From: Akkermansia muciniphila
GTDB taxonomy: Bacteria > Verrucomicrobiota > Verrucomicrobiia > Limisphaerales > UBA1100
Assembly: GCA_945903605.1 (NCBI GenBank)
Contig: CAMDOH010000013.1
Location: 1 to 46,596, forward strand
DNA length: 46,596 nucleotides
Direction of reading: 5' to 3'
Under the pieces are notes generated by a model. It ran no database searches. It was given only the letters and a program-made list of their open reading frames with translations, and had not been told where the DNA came from. The position numbers and the translations under genes were made by a program. Shown piece after piece: positions 40,009 through 46,596 of the stretch (positions are counted from its first letter, which is position 1; every line of letters starts with the position of its first letter).

Positions 40009-40962
40009 CTACTGCGAATCCAACATCGCGCCGTGCCGGACTCCCCACGTGCTTGGCTGAAGTTCAGACAAATTTAGGCAGCGCATCAACCCTTCGAAAA
40101 TCAGCGCGCCAAAAAGAATGACATCGGCACGATTGGGCGGCAGTCCACGAAGTTTCTTGCGTGTGGCCAACGGCAATGACCAAAGACGTTCCGTTGTTTG
40201 CTCCAATTCTTGTGCCGACAGGATGATTGACTCGACGGGTTCGGTGTCCGTCTTGCTCGTTCCAGAAAAGATTCTCGCCAGAAAAACAGGCGTACCGCCG
40301 CATCCGACCAAGAATAACGGTTCGCCCGAAACCTGACTCGTCGCCGTTTCGAATTCGGACAACACGGTTTTCAGTATCCAATCTTGGATTTTCTTCCGTT
40401 CGATTTCGAGCGCTTCCAATCCTGGCGGATCAGCCAGAGCCGATCGTTCGAGCAGACGGACTGTTCCCATCGGAAAACTGCGGTTGGCCAGAATCGTTTT
40501 GTTGCGCACTAAAATGATCTCAGTACTACCGCCACCGACATCGACCACAAATGCGTTGCCAGATTTCACGAGCGGATTGGCGAGAGCACCTCGGCACGCC
40601 CATTGTGTTTCCTGATCGCCGCTGACAATTTCCAGCTTCACTCCTTTGGCCATTGCCGCCGCAATGAGATCACCCCCGTTGCTGGCGTCGCGAGCGGCAC
40701 TGGTTGCCACAACTCGGATTGTCTCGGCACCCGACTTTGCAGCTTTTTTGTAAAACTTACTGACCACTTGAATCGTATCGTCGATTGCTTTGGGCTGCAA
40801 TCGACCGGTCTCAAACGAATCGCGTCCCAGCCGAGTCTGTTCGCCGCACTCCAAAATGGGATTTAATGAACCACTCAGAATATCCGCGACGAGAAGTTTG
40901 ACAGAGTTTGAGCCGACATCGATCACAGCACGGCGCGGCACGGATGGATCTCGATCCTTCAC
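40009..40962 (-). CDS. Ppx/GppA-family phosphatase (exopolyphosphatase or guanosine pentaphosphatase)
   Basis: This 317-residue protein has an actin-like ATPase fold: phosphate-1 motif AVIDVGSNSVKLLV near residues 12-25 and phosphate-2 motif FVVDVGGGSTEIIL near 138-151. It would degrade polyphosphate or pppGpp. The short form has no C-terminal HD domain. The GTG at 40962 overlaps the site-2 protease stop as GTGA and is chosen because the domain begins right after it. The frame stays open to 41079, but that stretch is a Cys/His-rich out-of-frame reading of the protease gene. A second GTG at 40941 is possible. It converges with dgt. Confidence 0.88.
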   Translation of the reverse strand: MKDRDPSVPRRAVIDVGSNSVKLLVADILSGSLNPILECGEQTRLGRDSFETGRLQPKAIDDTIQVVSKFYKKAAKSGAETIRVVATSAARDASNGGDLIAAAMAKGVKLEIVSGDQETQWACRGALANPLVKSGNAFVVDVGGGSTEIILVRNKTILANRSFPMGTVRLLERSALADPPGLEALEIERKKIQDWILKTVLSEFETATSQVSGEPLFLVGCGGTPVFLARIFSGTSKTDTEPVESIILSAQELEQTTERLWSLPLATRKKLRGLPPNRADVILFGALIFEGLMRCLNLSELQPSTWGVRHGAMLDSQ

Positions 40963-41636
40963 TGGTTGCCCACAAGGAAAATTCTTGCGATGAGGTCGAA
41001 TGTCACAATGGTCGCCGTGGCAATGGCATTCCGAATGGCAGGAATCTGGATGAGGATGATAACCATCATAAACCCCCATTGAGACAGGCGAAGATACGTC
41101 TCGTGCGACATGCCAATGAAGTTCTTGAGCACATGCGAACCGTCCAGCGGAGGCACAGGCAGCAGATTAAAAAAACAGAGAAACAAGCTGAGCATCGCCA
41201 TCCGGACGCCAATCTCGGCGACAGATTTGGCTCCGAGCAAGAGAGCGATTTTGACGATGACAATCAAGATTACGGCCAGCAGCAAGTTCATCGCCGGACC
41301 TGCGAGTGAAACCAAAACGTCGTCGACACGCGGCCGATTCAATCGACTCAAATTAACCGGCACAGGTTTTCCCCAGCCGATGATGAAGCTCGCCAAACCC
41401 GATCCCATGACTCCGAGTAGAATGCCGATTAATGGCAGAACCACGGTGCCGATCACTTCCATGTGCGCGATGGGATTCAATGTGATCCGCCCCAGTTTCT
41501 TTGAAGTGTCATCGCCACATTTCCAAGCGACCCACGCATGTGCGAACTCGTGAAAAGTCAGCAACGGGATGAAGCACAAAAATGTGATCAGCCCATCCGC
41601 CAACTTCTTGTAGAAATTAAAATCATCCCCAGTCAC
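40959..41636 (-). CDS. Site-2 protease-family (M50) membrane metalloprotease
   Basis: This 225-residue integral membrane protein has the zinc-protease motif HEFAH at 29-33 in the first helix and NLLPVPPLDG at 157-166, where Asp165 completes the metal site. SLAGPAMNLLLA (110-121) is a further M50 signature. About five to six helices cover the chain. It has no PDZ domain, so it is of the short YwhC/SREBP-like type and not RseP. It would cut membrane-buried substrates; targets are unknown. The start is GTG at 41636. It overlaps ppx/gppA downstream by 4 bases (GTGA), suggesting coupled expression. Confidence 0.9.
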   Translation of the reverse strand: MTGDDFNFYKKLADGLITFLCFIPLLTFHEFAHAWVAWKCGDDTSKKLGRITLNPIAHMEVIGTVVLPLIGILLGVMGSGLASFIIGWGKPVPVNLSRLNRPRVDDVLVSLAGPAMNLLLAVILIVIVKIALLLGAKSVAEIGVRMAMLSLFLCFFNLLPVPPLDGSHVLKNFIGMSHETYLRLSQWGFMMVIILIQIPAIRNAIATATIVTFDLIARIFLVGNQ

Positions 41637-41671
41637 GACGAACGATTAAACGGTCATCGCGTTTCGTGAAA

Positions 41672-41677
41672 TATAAT
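41672..41677 (+). promoter_or_regulatory. Candidate -10 element (TATAAT) in the divergent region before deoC
   Basis: A perfect TATAAT at 41672-41677 lies in the 93-base gap between the divergent site-2 protease gene and deoC, 52 bases before the deoC ATG. No convincing -35 hexamer lies at 16-18 bases upstream. The overlapping minus-strand TATATT could serve the protease gene, so it may be a shared divergent promoter. Confidence 0.35.
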
Positions 41678-41729
41678 TCGATTTCCAGATTCCACTTGTC
41701 TGCCGGCGATGGCCGGAGAAACTTAGCTG

Positions 41730-42398
41730 ATGAACGACCTTTCGAGGCACATTGACCACACGATTCTCAAACCCGATGCCACGTCGAAGGACATCGAGAA
41801 ACTATGCGCCGAAGCCCACGAACATCATTTCCATTCCGTCTGCATCAATAGTTCACGAGTCGCCCTCGCAAAGCATTTCCTCGAGGATTCCGAGGTCAAG
41901 ATCTGCACAGTGGTAGGATTCCCGCTCGGTGCGATGGATGGCGACGCCAAACGATTTGAAACGGAAGTGGCCATCGACAACGGTGCCGACGAGATTGATA
42001 TGGTGATGAACATCGGCCTTTTGAAGGATGGCCAGCACGCAGCCGTGACTCGCGACATCCGCGATGTCATCGATGCTGCAGACGATCGCATCGTGAAAGT
42101 GATCCTCGAAACTTGTTTGTTGAGTGATGAACAGATTATCACCGCCTGCAAACTGGCCGTTGATGCTCAAGCGCACTTCGTCAAAACCTCAACTGGGTTC
42201 AGCACCGGCGGAGCGCTCCTCAACCATGTCAGACTGATGCGCACGACCATCGGAAACGCTGCCGGTGTGAAGGCCAGCGGCGGCATCCGCGATACAGCGA
42301 CCGCGTTGGCCATGATCGCCGCCGGTGCCACGCGGCTAGGCACATCAAACAGTGTAGCCATTATCACTGGCACAGTACCGGCGACTGGCAATTATTAG
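41730..42398 (+). CDS. deoC: Deoxyribose-phosphate aldolase DeoC
   Basis: This 222-residue class-I aldolase splits 2-deoxyribose 5-phosphate to acetaldehyde and glyceraldehyde 3-phosphate in deoxynucleoside breakdown. The Schiff-base Lys152 sits in HFVKTSTGFSTGGA, with the relay acid Asp90 (DEIDMVMNIG) and Lys181 (GVKASGGIRD). The start IDHTILKPDAT (8-18) is characteristic. The length is standard. A GGAGA lies about 12 bases before the ATG. It stands as its own short unit before mdh, with 54 bases between. Confidence 0.95.
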   Translation: MNDLSRHIDHTILKPDATSKDIEKLCAEAHEHHFHSVCINSSRVALAKHFLEDSEVKICTVVGFPLGAMDGDAKRFETEVAIDNGADEIDMVMNIGLLKDGQHAAVTRDIRDVIDAADDRIVKVILETCLLSDEQIITACKLAVDAQAHFVKTSTGFSTGGALLNHVRLMRTTIGNAAGVKASGGIRDTATALAMIAAGATRLGTSNSVAIITGTVPATGNY

Positions 42399-42452
42399 TC
42401 TGCTTGTCCTGTTGTCAGCTTCCCGTCATACTTGGCCTGTCGATAACCAACC

Positions 42453-43442
42453 ATGAATAAAGCCCCCATCCGCGTCGCAATTACTGGTGCCGCAGGTCAG
42501 ATTGGATACAGCCTACTTTTTCGCATCGCTTCTGGCGCCATGTTTGGCCCCGAACAGCCCGTGATTCTTCATCTCATTGAGATCGAACCTGCCCTGCCCG
42601 CACTCGGCGGCGTTGTGATGGAGCTGGACGATTGCGCCTTCCCATTGCTCAAAGGAGTCGTGCCAACCTCCAATCTTGACGAAGGATTTCGCGGCGTGAA
42701 TTGGGCGCTGCTTGTCGGCTCGGTGCCGCGCAAGCAAGGGATGGAGCGAAAGGAACTGCTCAGTATCAACGGCAAGATTTTTACCGGCCAAGGTCAATCC
42801 ATTGCGCGCAATGCCGCGAGTGACGGACGAGTGCTCGTGGTCGGCAACCCGTGCAACACGAATTGCCTCATCGCAATGAACAATGCCAAAGATATTCCGA
42901 GCGATCGTTGGTTTGCGATGACCCGGCTCGACGAAAACCGCGCCAAAACTCAACTCGCGCAAAAAGCGAAAGTGGACGTGACCCAAATTTCAAACCTCGC
43001 CATTTGGGGTAATCACAGCTCCACGATGTATCCCGATTTCTACAACGCCAAGATTGGAGGCCGGCCGGCGACTGAAGTGATCACGGACGAGTCGTGGTTC
43101 AAAGACGCTTTCATTCCGTCGGTGCAGCAACGTGGTGCAGCCATCATCAAAGCACGCGGCCTTTCCAGTGCCGCCAGCGCTGCCAATGCGGTGGTGGATA
43201 CCGTCCGTTCACTCACCACACCCACGGTTGCGAACGATTGTTTCAGTGTCGCCGTTTGCGCCGATGGTTCCTATGGAATTGAAAAGGGACTCATCTACTC
43301 CTTCCCGATTCGCAGCAACGGCGCAAAATGGGAAGTCATCCAAGGCGTGCCAGTGAACGAATTCAGTCGATCGAAAATCACCGCGACAGAAAATGAATTG
43401 AAGGAAGAGAAATCACTCGTGGCCGACCTCATCGCTCACTGA
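42453..43442 (+). CDS. mdh: Malate dehydrogenase
   Basis: This 329-residue NAD-dependent TCA-cycle enzyme of the MalDH type-2 (cytosolic-like) group has the Rossmann motif [12 protein letters not shown] (11-22), substrate arginines in [13 protein letters not shown] (91-103; Arg93 and Arg99), NPCNTN (132-137), the TRLDENRA motif (157-164; Asp160, Arg163) and the catalytic His188 in [12 protein letters not shown]. The long insert region and [12 protein letters not shown] (55-66) favour malate over lactate dehydrogenase. The acidic Glu43-Ile-Glu45 after beta-2 fits NAD. The next gene starts 19 bases downstream. Confidence 0.95.
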   Translation: MNKAPIRVAITGAAGQIGYSLLFRIASGAMFGPEQPVILHLIEIEPALPALGGVVMELDDCAFPLLKGVVPTSNLDEGFRGVNWALLVGSVPRKQGMERKELLSINGKIFTGQGQSIARNAASDGRVLVVGNPCNTNCLIAMNNAKDIPSDRWFAMTRLDENRAKTQLAQKAKVDVTQISNLAIWGNHSSTMYPDFYNAKIGGRPATEVITDESWFKDAFIPSVQQRGAAIIKARGLSSAASAANAVVDTVRSLTTPTVANDCFSVAVCADGSYGIEKGLIYSFPIRSNGAKWEVIQGVPVNEFSRSKITATENELKEEKSLVADLIAH

Positions 43443-43461
43443 AATTGATCCTGTCGCAATT

Positions 43462-44865
43462 ATGGAGCTGAGCTTTTCATGCCAGTTTTGCGACCAGTCC
43501 CTCACGGTGGACGACACCATGAAGGGACAAGAAGTCGCCTGCCCCACTTGCGGAACCACGATCAAAATCCCCGTCCCCGACTTGCGCGGCACCCGTCGGA
43601 TTGATGTGGCTGCCCCACCTTCCGCCGAAAGCGAACCCATCGCGGCGGAAATCCCCAAAGGAATTCTCAGCGAACCGCTCACAAGATTCTCCGATTGGCT
43701 CGCCGATCTCGGCGATACCCAGTCGCTACAAAAACAGTGCCGCATTTTCAAATGGGTCGGCGACATTGCGCTGCTCGTGATGGTGACAGCTTGGATTGCC
43801 AGTGGACTATTCAAGGGCAGTTCCGCAACCGGCGCGGCAGCCGCACCGCCACCCAAAACAGATCCCGGAGCAAGCGAGGCTGCTACTCTTTTTACTTCGA
43901 AAGTCGAACCTATCTTGAAATCGCGCTGCTACGAATGCCACGGATCTGATCCTGCGAAAACCAAAGGCAAACTCAATCTGACCACTCGTGCGGGACTGTT
44001 AAATGACGGCGCCGTTGTGCCGGGCGACCCAGGAAAAAGCAAAGTCGCCAAACGCATCGTCGACACCGGCGATCCGATGCCGCCGAAACCCCCACTGCTG
44101 ACCAAGGAACAAATCGATGACATTCGCAAATGGATCACCTTGGGAGCAGCTACCAGTTCTGGCCCAAGCGTGAACCTCGGCGCGTTTTTCAAAAAGGTAC
44201 CGCTACTCCTCGGAGGCTTGCTCCTCGCAGCCATGTTGCTGATCGTTCATTTTACGAATGGACTGTTTCTCGAAGGAGCACAGAACCGGCTCGACGAATC
44301 TCCCACCAGTTTGCGTTCCACGCGCGTCCAGCAAGGTCTATCGACGTTGCTTTGGTTTGGCGCGTGGATGGTGCTGCTCATTTGCTTCTATCAGACTTTC
44401 ACCGTCGTCAAGGCCGACCCGAAAATCAAGTGGCTCGTGGGCATCACGAATCTGATGGCCGGCGCGGGGCTCTGCTGGCTGATCATCCAACTCGCGAAAT
44501 GCACGGCGAACACATCGCTGCACGCGTCGAAAAATAATCCCAGCTCCATCGCGGCGGCAGACATTCTGGCCGTACTCACGTTGCCAGCCCGAGTCGTTGT
44601 CGCCGTTGCGCCCATCCTGTACGGCTTGCTCGTCGCCTTCGCCAGCCTCTATCTGACGATCACATTGTTGCTCCCCAAATTCGCTCCAACACCGACTGAT
44701 TGGCTTGGCTGGATCAGTAAATCGCAAATCTCACTCGCATCGGCTGGATTGGATTTGAGCGTGCCAAAGGCGCTGCTCATCCCAATGTATGCCCTGCTGA
44801 TTTCTCTCGTGGCGACGTTGTTCCACGACATTTGCCTTTCACTCGCCAGTCGCAATCGCGATTGA
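43462..44865 (+). CDS. Zinc-ribbon / Planctomycete-type cytochrome c fused polytopic membrane protein
   Basis: This 467-residue protein has an unusual domain order. Residues 1-38 form a zinc ribbon with Cys7-x2-Cys10 and Cys27-x2-Cys30. A membrane helix follows (about 98-116). Residues about 141-230 are a PSCyt1-type cytochrome c domain with the heme motif Cys156-Tyr-Glu-Cys159-His160 and a likely axial Met206 in DPMPP. About five more helices cover 246-460. The ribbon should be cytoplasmic and the heme domain periplasmic. It lies between mdh and a DUF1501 gene. PSCyt1 proteins often pair with DUF1501, normally inside larger DUF1549/DUF1553 proteins, which are absent here. Function is unknown; an electron-transfer or sensing role is inference. 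Confidence 0.8.
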   Translation: MELSFSCQFCDQSLTVDDTMKGQEVACPTCGTTIKIPVPDLRGTRRIDVAAPPSAESEPIAAEIPKGILSEPLTRFSDWLADLGDTQSLQKQCRIFKWVGDIALLVMVTAWIASGLFKGSSATGAAAAPPPKTDPGASEAATLFTSKVEPILKSRCYECHGSDPAKTKGKLNLTTRAGLLNDGAVVPGDPGKSKVAKRIVDTGDPMPPKPPLLTKEQIDDIRKWITLGAATSSGPSVNLGAFFKKVPLLLGGLLLAAMLLIVHFTNGLFLEGAQNRLDESPTSLRSTRVQQGLSTLLWFGAWMVLLICFYQTFTVVKADPKIKWLVGITNLMAGAGLCWLIIQLAKCTANTSLHASKNNPSSIAAADILAVLTLPARVVVAVAPILYGLLVAFASLYLTITLLLPKFAPTPTDWLGWISKSQISLASAGLDLSVPKALLIPMYALLISLVATLFHDICLSLASRNRD

Positions 44866-44968
44866 CGACACGTCCTATTCGACCGACTTCCTTTTCCGTT
44901 GTGGATGGCTTTTCCCACTTTACGAACGCCGTCGAGGTGTTAGTTTCTCATCGACTGGAGAAAGGTAC

Positions 44969-46414
44969 ATGTCAGAAATCTGCACACATCCAGCTCGCGT
45001 CTCGCGCCGAGCAGCCATTCAAGCCGGCTCCATCGGATTGCTTGGTTTGGGGATGAACCATCTGGCACCGCTTCGAGCGGCCTCGGACACTCCTCGCAAA
45101 ACTTCCCGCGCAAAATCTGTCATCTACATTTTTCTCTCCGGCGGATTGGCGCAGCAAGACAGTTTCGATTTGAAACCCGAGGCGACCCAGGATATTCGCG
45201 GCGAATTCAATCCGATCCCGACGCGCACGCCGGGCATTCACATTTGCGAGCATCTGCCTGAATTAGCCAAGCGCAGCAATCTGTGGGCGCTTTGCCGATC
45301 GCTCACACATCCTTCCAACAACCATTCCGACGGTCATCTGATGATGCTCACTGGTCGGACCGATTTACCGCAAGGTTTCGACCCGAGCAGACCGAAGAAA
45401 ACTGACTGGCCATCGATTGCCGCGCTCGCGAACACCTTGCTACCAGCGCGAAATAATCTTCCACCAACCATCGTCCTTCCCGACCGCATCGTGCACAACT
45501 CAGGCAGAGTGATCCCCGGCCAATTCGCCGGAATGCTCGGTCCCAAGCGCGATCCGTGGTTTCTCGATGCCTCGCCCTATCATCCGCTGACCTACGGCGC
45601 TTATCCCGAATATCTTTTCCATCACAACAAAGGCGTCATGAAAGACGCCGCGTTGCAATTCCGTTCCCCCAATCTCACCGTCACCGAGCCGCTCACTCGC
45701 GAGCGCCTGCGCGACCGCAATTCGTTGCTAAACTCACTCAACAAACAGCGGTCCTTTCTGGAAACAGCCGGCGAAGTCGAAGGCTTCGATCGATATTGGC
45801 AGATGGCCGTCTCCCTCATGACGCGTAATGAAACGATCGACGCCTTTGATGTCACTCGCGCTAATCCGCACTTGCAGGAAAAATACGGACGCAACTCTTT
45901 CGGTTGGTCGCTGCTGTTGGCGTCCCGATTGGTTCAAGCCGGTGTCAGCCTCGTGCAAGTGAATTTGGGCAACAACGAAACTTGGGACACACACGAAGCA
46001 GCGTTCCCCAATCTGAAGAATTACCTTTTTCCTCCGATGGATCGCGCTGTCTCTGCGTTGCTCGATGACCTCAAAGATCGCGGACTGCTCGACGACACTC
46101 TCATTGTGATGGCTGGAGAATTTGGCCGCACACCGAAGATCTCGACCATCCCCAGCGCCACACTTCCCGGCCGCGATCACTGGGGATCTGTGCAGACGGT
46201 ATTCTTTGCCGGTGGCGGTGTCCGTGGCGGAAACGTCATCGGATCATCCGATAAAATTGGCGGCTACCCCGCCAGCGATGCACAGACCCCCGAAAACCTT
46301 GCCGCCACTATTTTCGATTCGCTCGGGATCCCGCCCACCGCACATTGGCAGGATGAAATCGGTCGCCCCTTCCCGCTGTACCATTCCAAACCCATCGCAG
46401 GATTGACCTCCTGA
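44969..46414 (+). CDS. DUF1501-family exported protein (sulfatase-like fold)
   Basis: This 481-residue protein starts with a twin-arginine signal (VSRRAAIQAGSIGLLGLG at about 11-28) and a DUF1501 domain to the end. Family features are VIYIFLSGGLAQQDSFDLKP (about 51-70), NHSDGHLMMLTG (about 117-128), WDTHEAAFPNLKNYLFPP, and the late MAGEFGRTPKI with GRDHWGS, which resemble alkaline-phosphatase/sulfatase-fold metal residues. The biochemical role of DUF1501 is not established. The ATG has an AAAGG 3-4 bases upstream. The neighbours on either side are the cytochrome c-domain protein and a YkgJ-type gene. Confidence 0.9.
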   Translation: MSEICTHPARVSRRAAIQAGSIGLLGLGMNHLAPLRAASDTPRKTSRAKSVIYIFLSGGLAQQDSFDLKPEATQDIRGEFNPIPTRTPGIHICEHLPELAKRSNLWALCRSLTHPSNNHSDGHLMMLTGRTDLPQGFDPSRPKKTDWPSIAALANTLLPARNNLPPTIVLPDRIVHNSGRVIPGQFAGMLGPKRDPWFLDASPYHPLTYGAYPEYLFHHNKGVMKDAALQFRSPNLTVTEPLTRERLRDRNSLLNSLNKQRSFLETAGEVEGFDRYWQMAVSLMTRNETIDAFDVTRANPHLQEKYGRNSFGWSLLLASRLVQAGVSLVQVNLGNNETWDTHEAAFPNLKNYLFPPMDRAVSALLDDLKDRGLLDDTLIVMAGEFGRTPKISTIPSATLPGRDHWGSVQTVFFAGGGVRGGNVIGSSDKIGGYPASDAQTPENLAATIFDSLGIPPTAHWQDEIGRPFPLYHSKPIAGLTS

Positions 46415-46483
46415 ACGGGCGATCACTTTTCAGACGGTCACGATTGGCCATTGCCACCCATCGGCAAGTCACTAACTTGCACC

Positions 46484-46596
46484 GTGCTCACGGAATCTGA
46501 AGCCATCGCCCGCCTCTGCACCGCCTGCGGCATGTGTTGCAACGGAGCGCTCTTCGCCGATGTCGAGTTGCAGGTCGACGATGACGCGGCGGCTCT
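46484..46596 (+). CDS. YkgJ-family cysteine-cluster protein, N-terminal part (3' truncated by the window edge)
   Basis: The frame is open from a GTG at 46484 to the last base, giving about 37 residues. It has a Cys-x2-Cys-Gly-x-Cys-Cys pattern (LCTACGMCCNGALFADVEL), the hallmark of the YkgJ/UPF0153 family, whose cysteines are thought to bind zinc or an iron-sulphur cluster. No function can be given. It follows the DUF1501 gene by 69 bases. The GTG start fits the family but an upstream start cannot be excluded. Confidence 0.72.
   Translation, partial: MLTESEAIARLCTACGMCCNGALFADVELQVDDDAAA

Noticed and set aside
40963-41079. Cys/His-rich N-terminal extension of the Ppx/GppA protein (apparent metal-binding tail)
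   Set aside because: It reads the site-2 protease gene out of frame. A GTG overlapping the protease stop at 40962 starts exactly before the conserved domain.
44899-44926. TTGTGG-16-TACGAA promoter-like pair before the DUF1501 gene
   Set aside because: Both hexamers match poorly and no other signal supports them.
46464-46480. 6-bp inverted repeat GCAAGT/ACTTGC just before the YkgJ-type gene
   Set aside because: It is short, has no T-run, and is expected by chance in a window of this size.

Overview
The window is about 46.6 kb of gene-dense bacterial chromosome, with no stretch over 300 bases lacking a gene and no tRNA, rRNA, CRISPR array or transposase recognised. LpxD shows a Gram-negative, LPS-making cell. 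The mix of DUF1501, a Planctomycete-type cytochrome c (PSCyt1) domain, DUF1080, ThuA, PmoA-like and Tat-exported Gfo/Idh/MocA proteins points to the Planctomycetota-Verrucomicrobiota group. I favour a Verrucomicrobiota member; that is inference without a database search. Clear Shine-Dalgarno sequences are scarce, and stop/start overlaps (ATGA, GTGA) are frequent.

Layout: (1) 1-3941, a branched-chain amino-acid ABC transporter operon, livJ(partial)-H-M-G-F. (2) 3944-6970, minus strand, two Gfo/Idh/MocA oxidoreductases and an SDR. (3) 7059-8474, panD-lpxD, then 8529-9363 rplM-rpsI with a strong terminator, then argC (9468-10532). (4) 10538-31594, a 21-kb accessory block. It holds an orphan flagellin-like gene, a TPR-thioredoxin-fold secreted protein, a ThuA / PmoA-like / Gfo-Idh-MocA / DUF1080 set probably for modified sugars, and a nine-gene minus-strand run: two paralogous TPR proteins, an enolase-superfamily enzyme overlapping a methyltransferase, a 968-aa secreted TPR protein, ExbB, ExbD, a giant TonB-like protein ending in an alpha/alpha-toroid domain, and DUF1080. 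A DMT transporter follows. (5) 31742-37573, arginine genes argJ-(fkbM)-argB-argD-(alkA-like)-argF. (6) 37623-43442, housekeeping genes ispH, dgt, ppx/gppA, a site-2 protease, deoC and mdh. (7) 43462-46596, a zinc-ribbon/cytochrome c membrane protein, a DUF1501 protein and the start of a YkgJ-type cysteine-cluster gene.

The most interesting unit is 18180-26007. A secreted TPR protein, ExbB and ExbD are translationally coupled to a 1237-aa protein. Its single N-terminal membrane helix carries a TonB-like T-x3-H motif, but its C-terminus is a squalene-cyclase-like toroid instead of the TonB domain. A roughly 780-residue Gly/Ser/Ala-rich linker joins the two and contains a short K-M-E-x-x-x-P motif repeated about every 100 residues. 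I read it as a candidate proton-motive-force-driven envelope machine with an unconventional effector. A second notable signal is a 13-bp hairpin that buries the start codon of the following DUF1080 gene.
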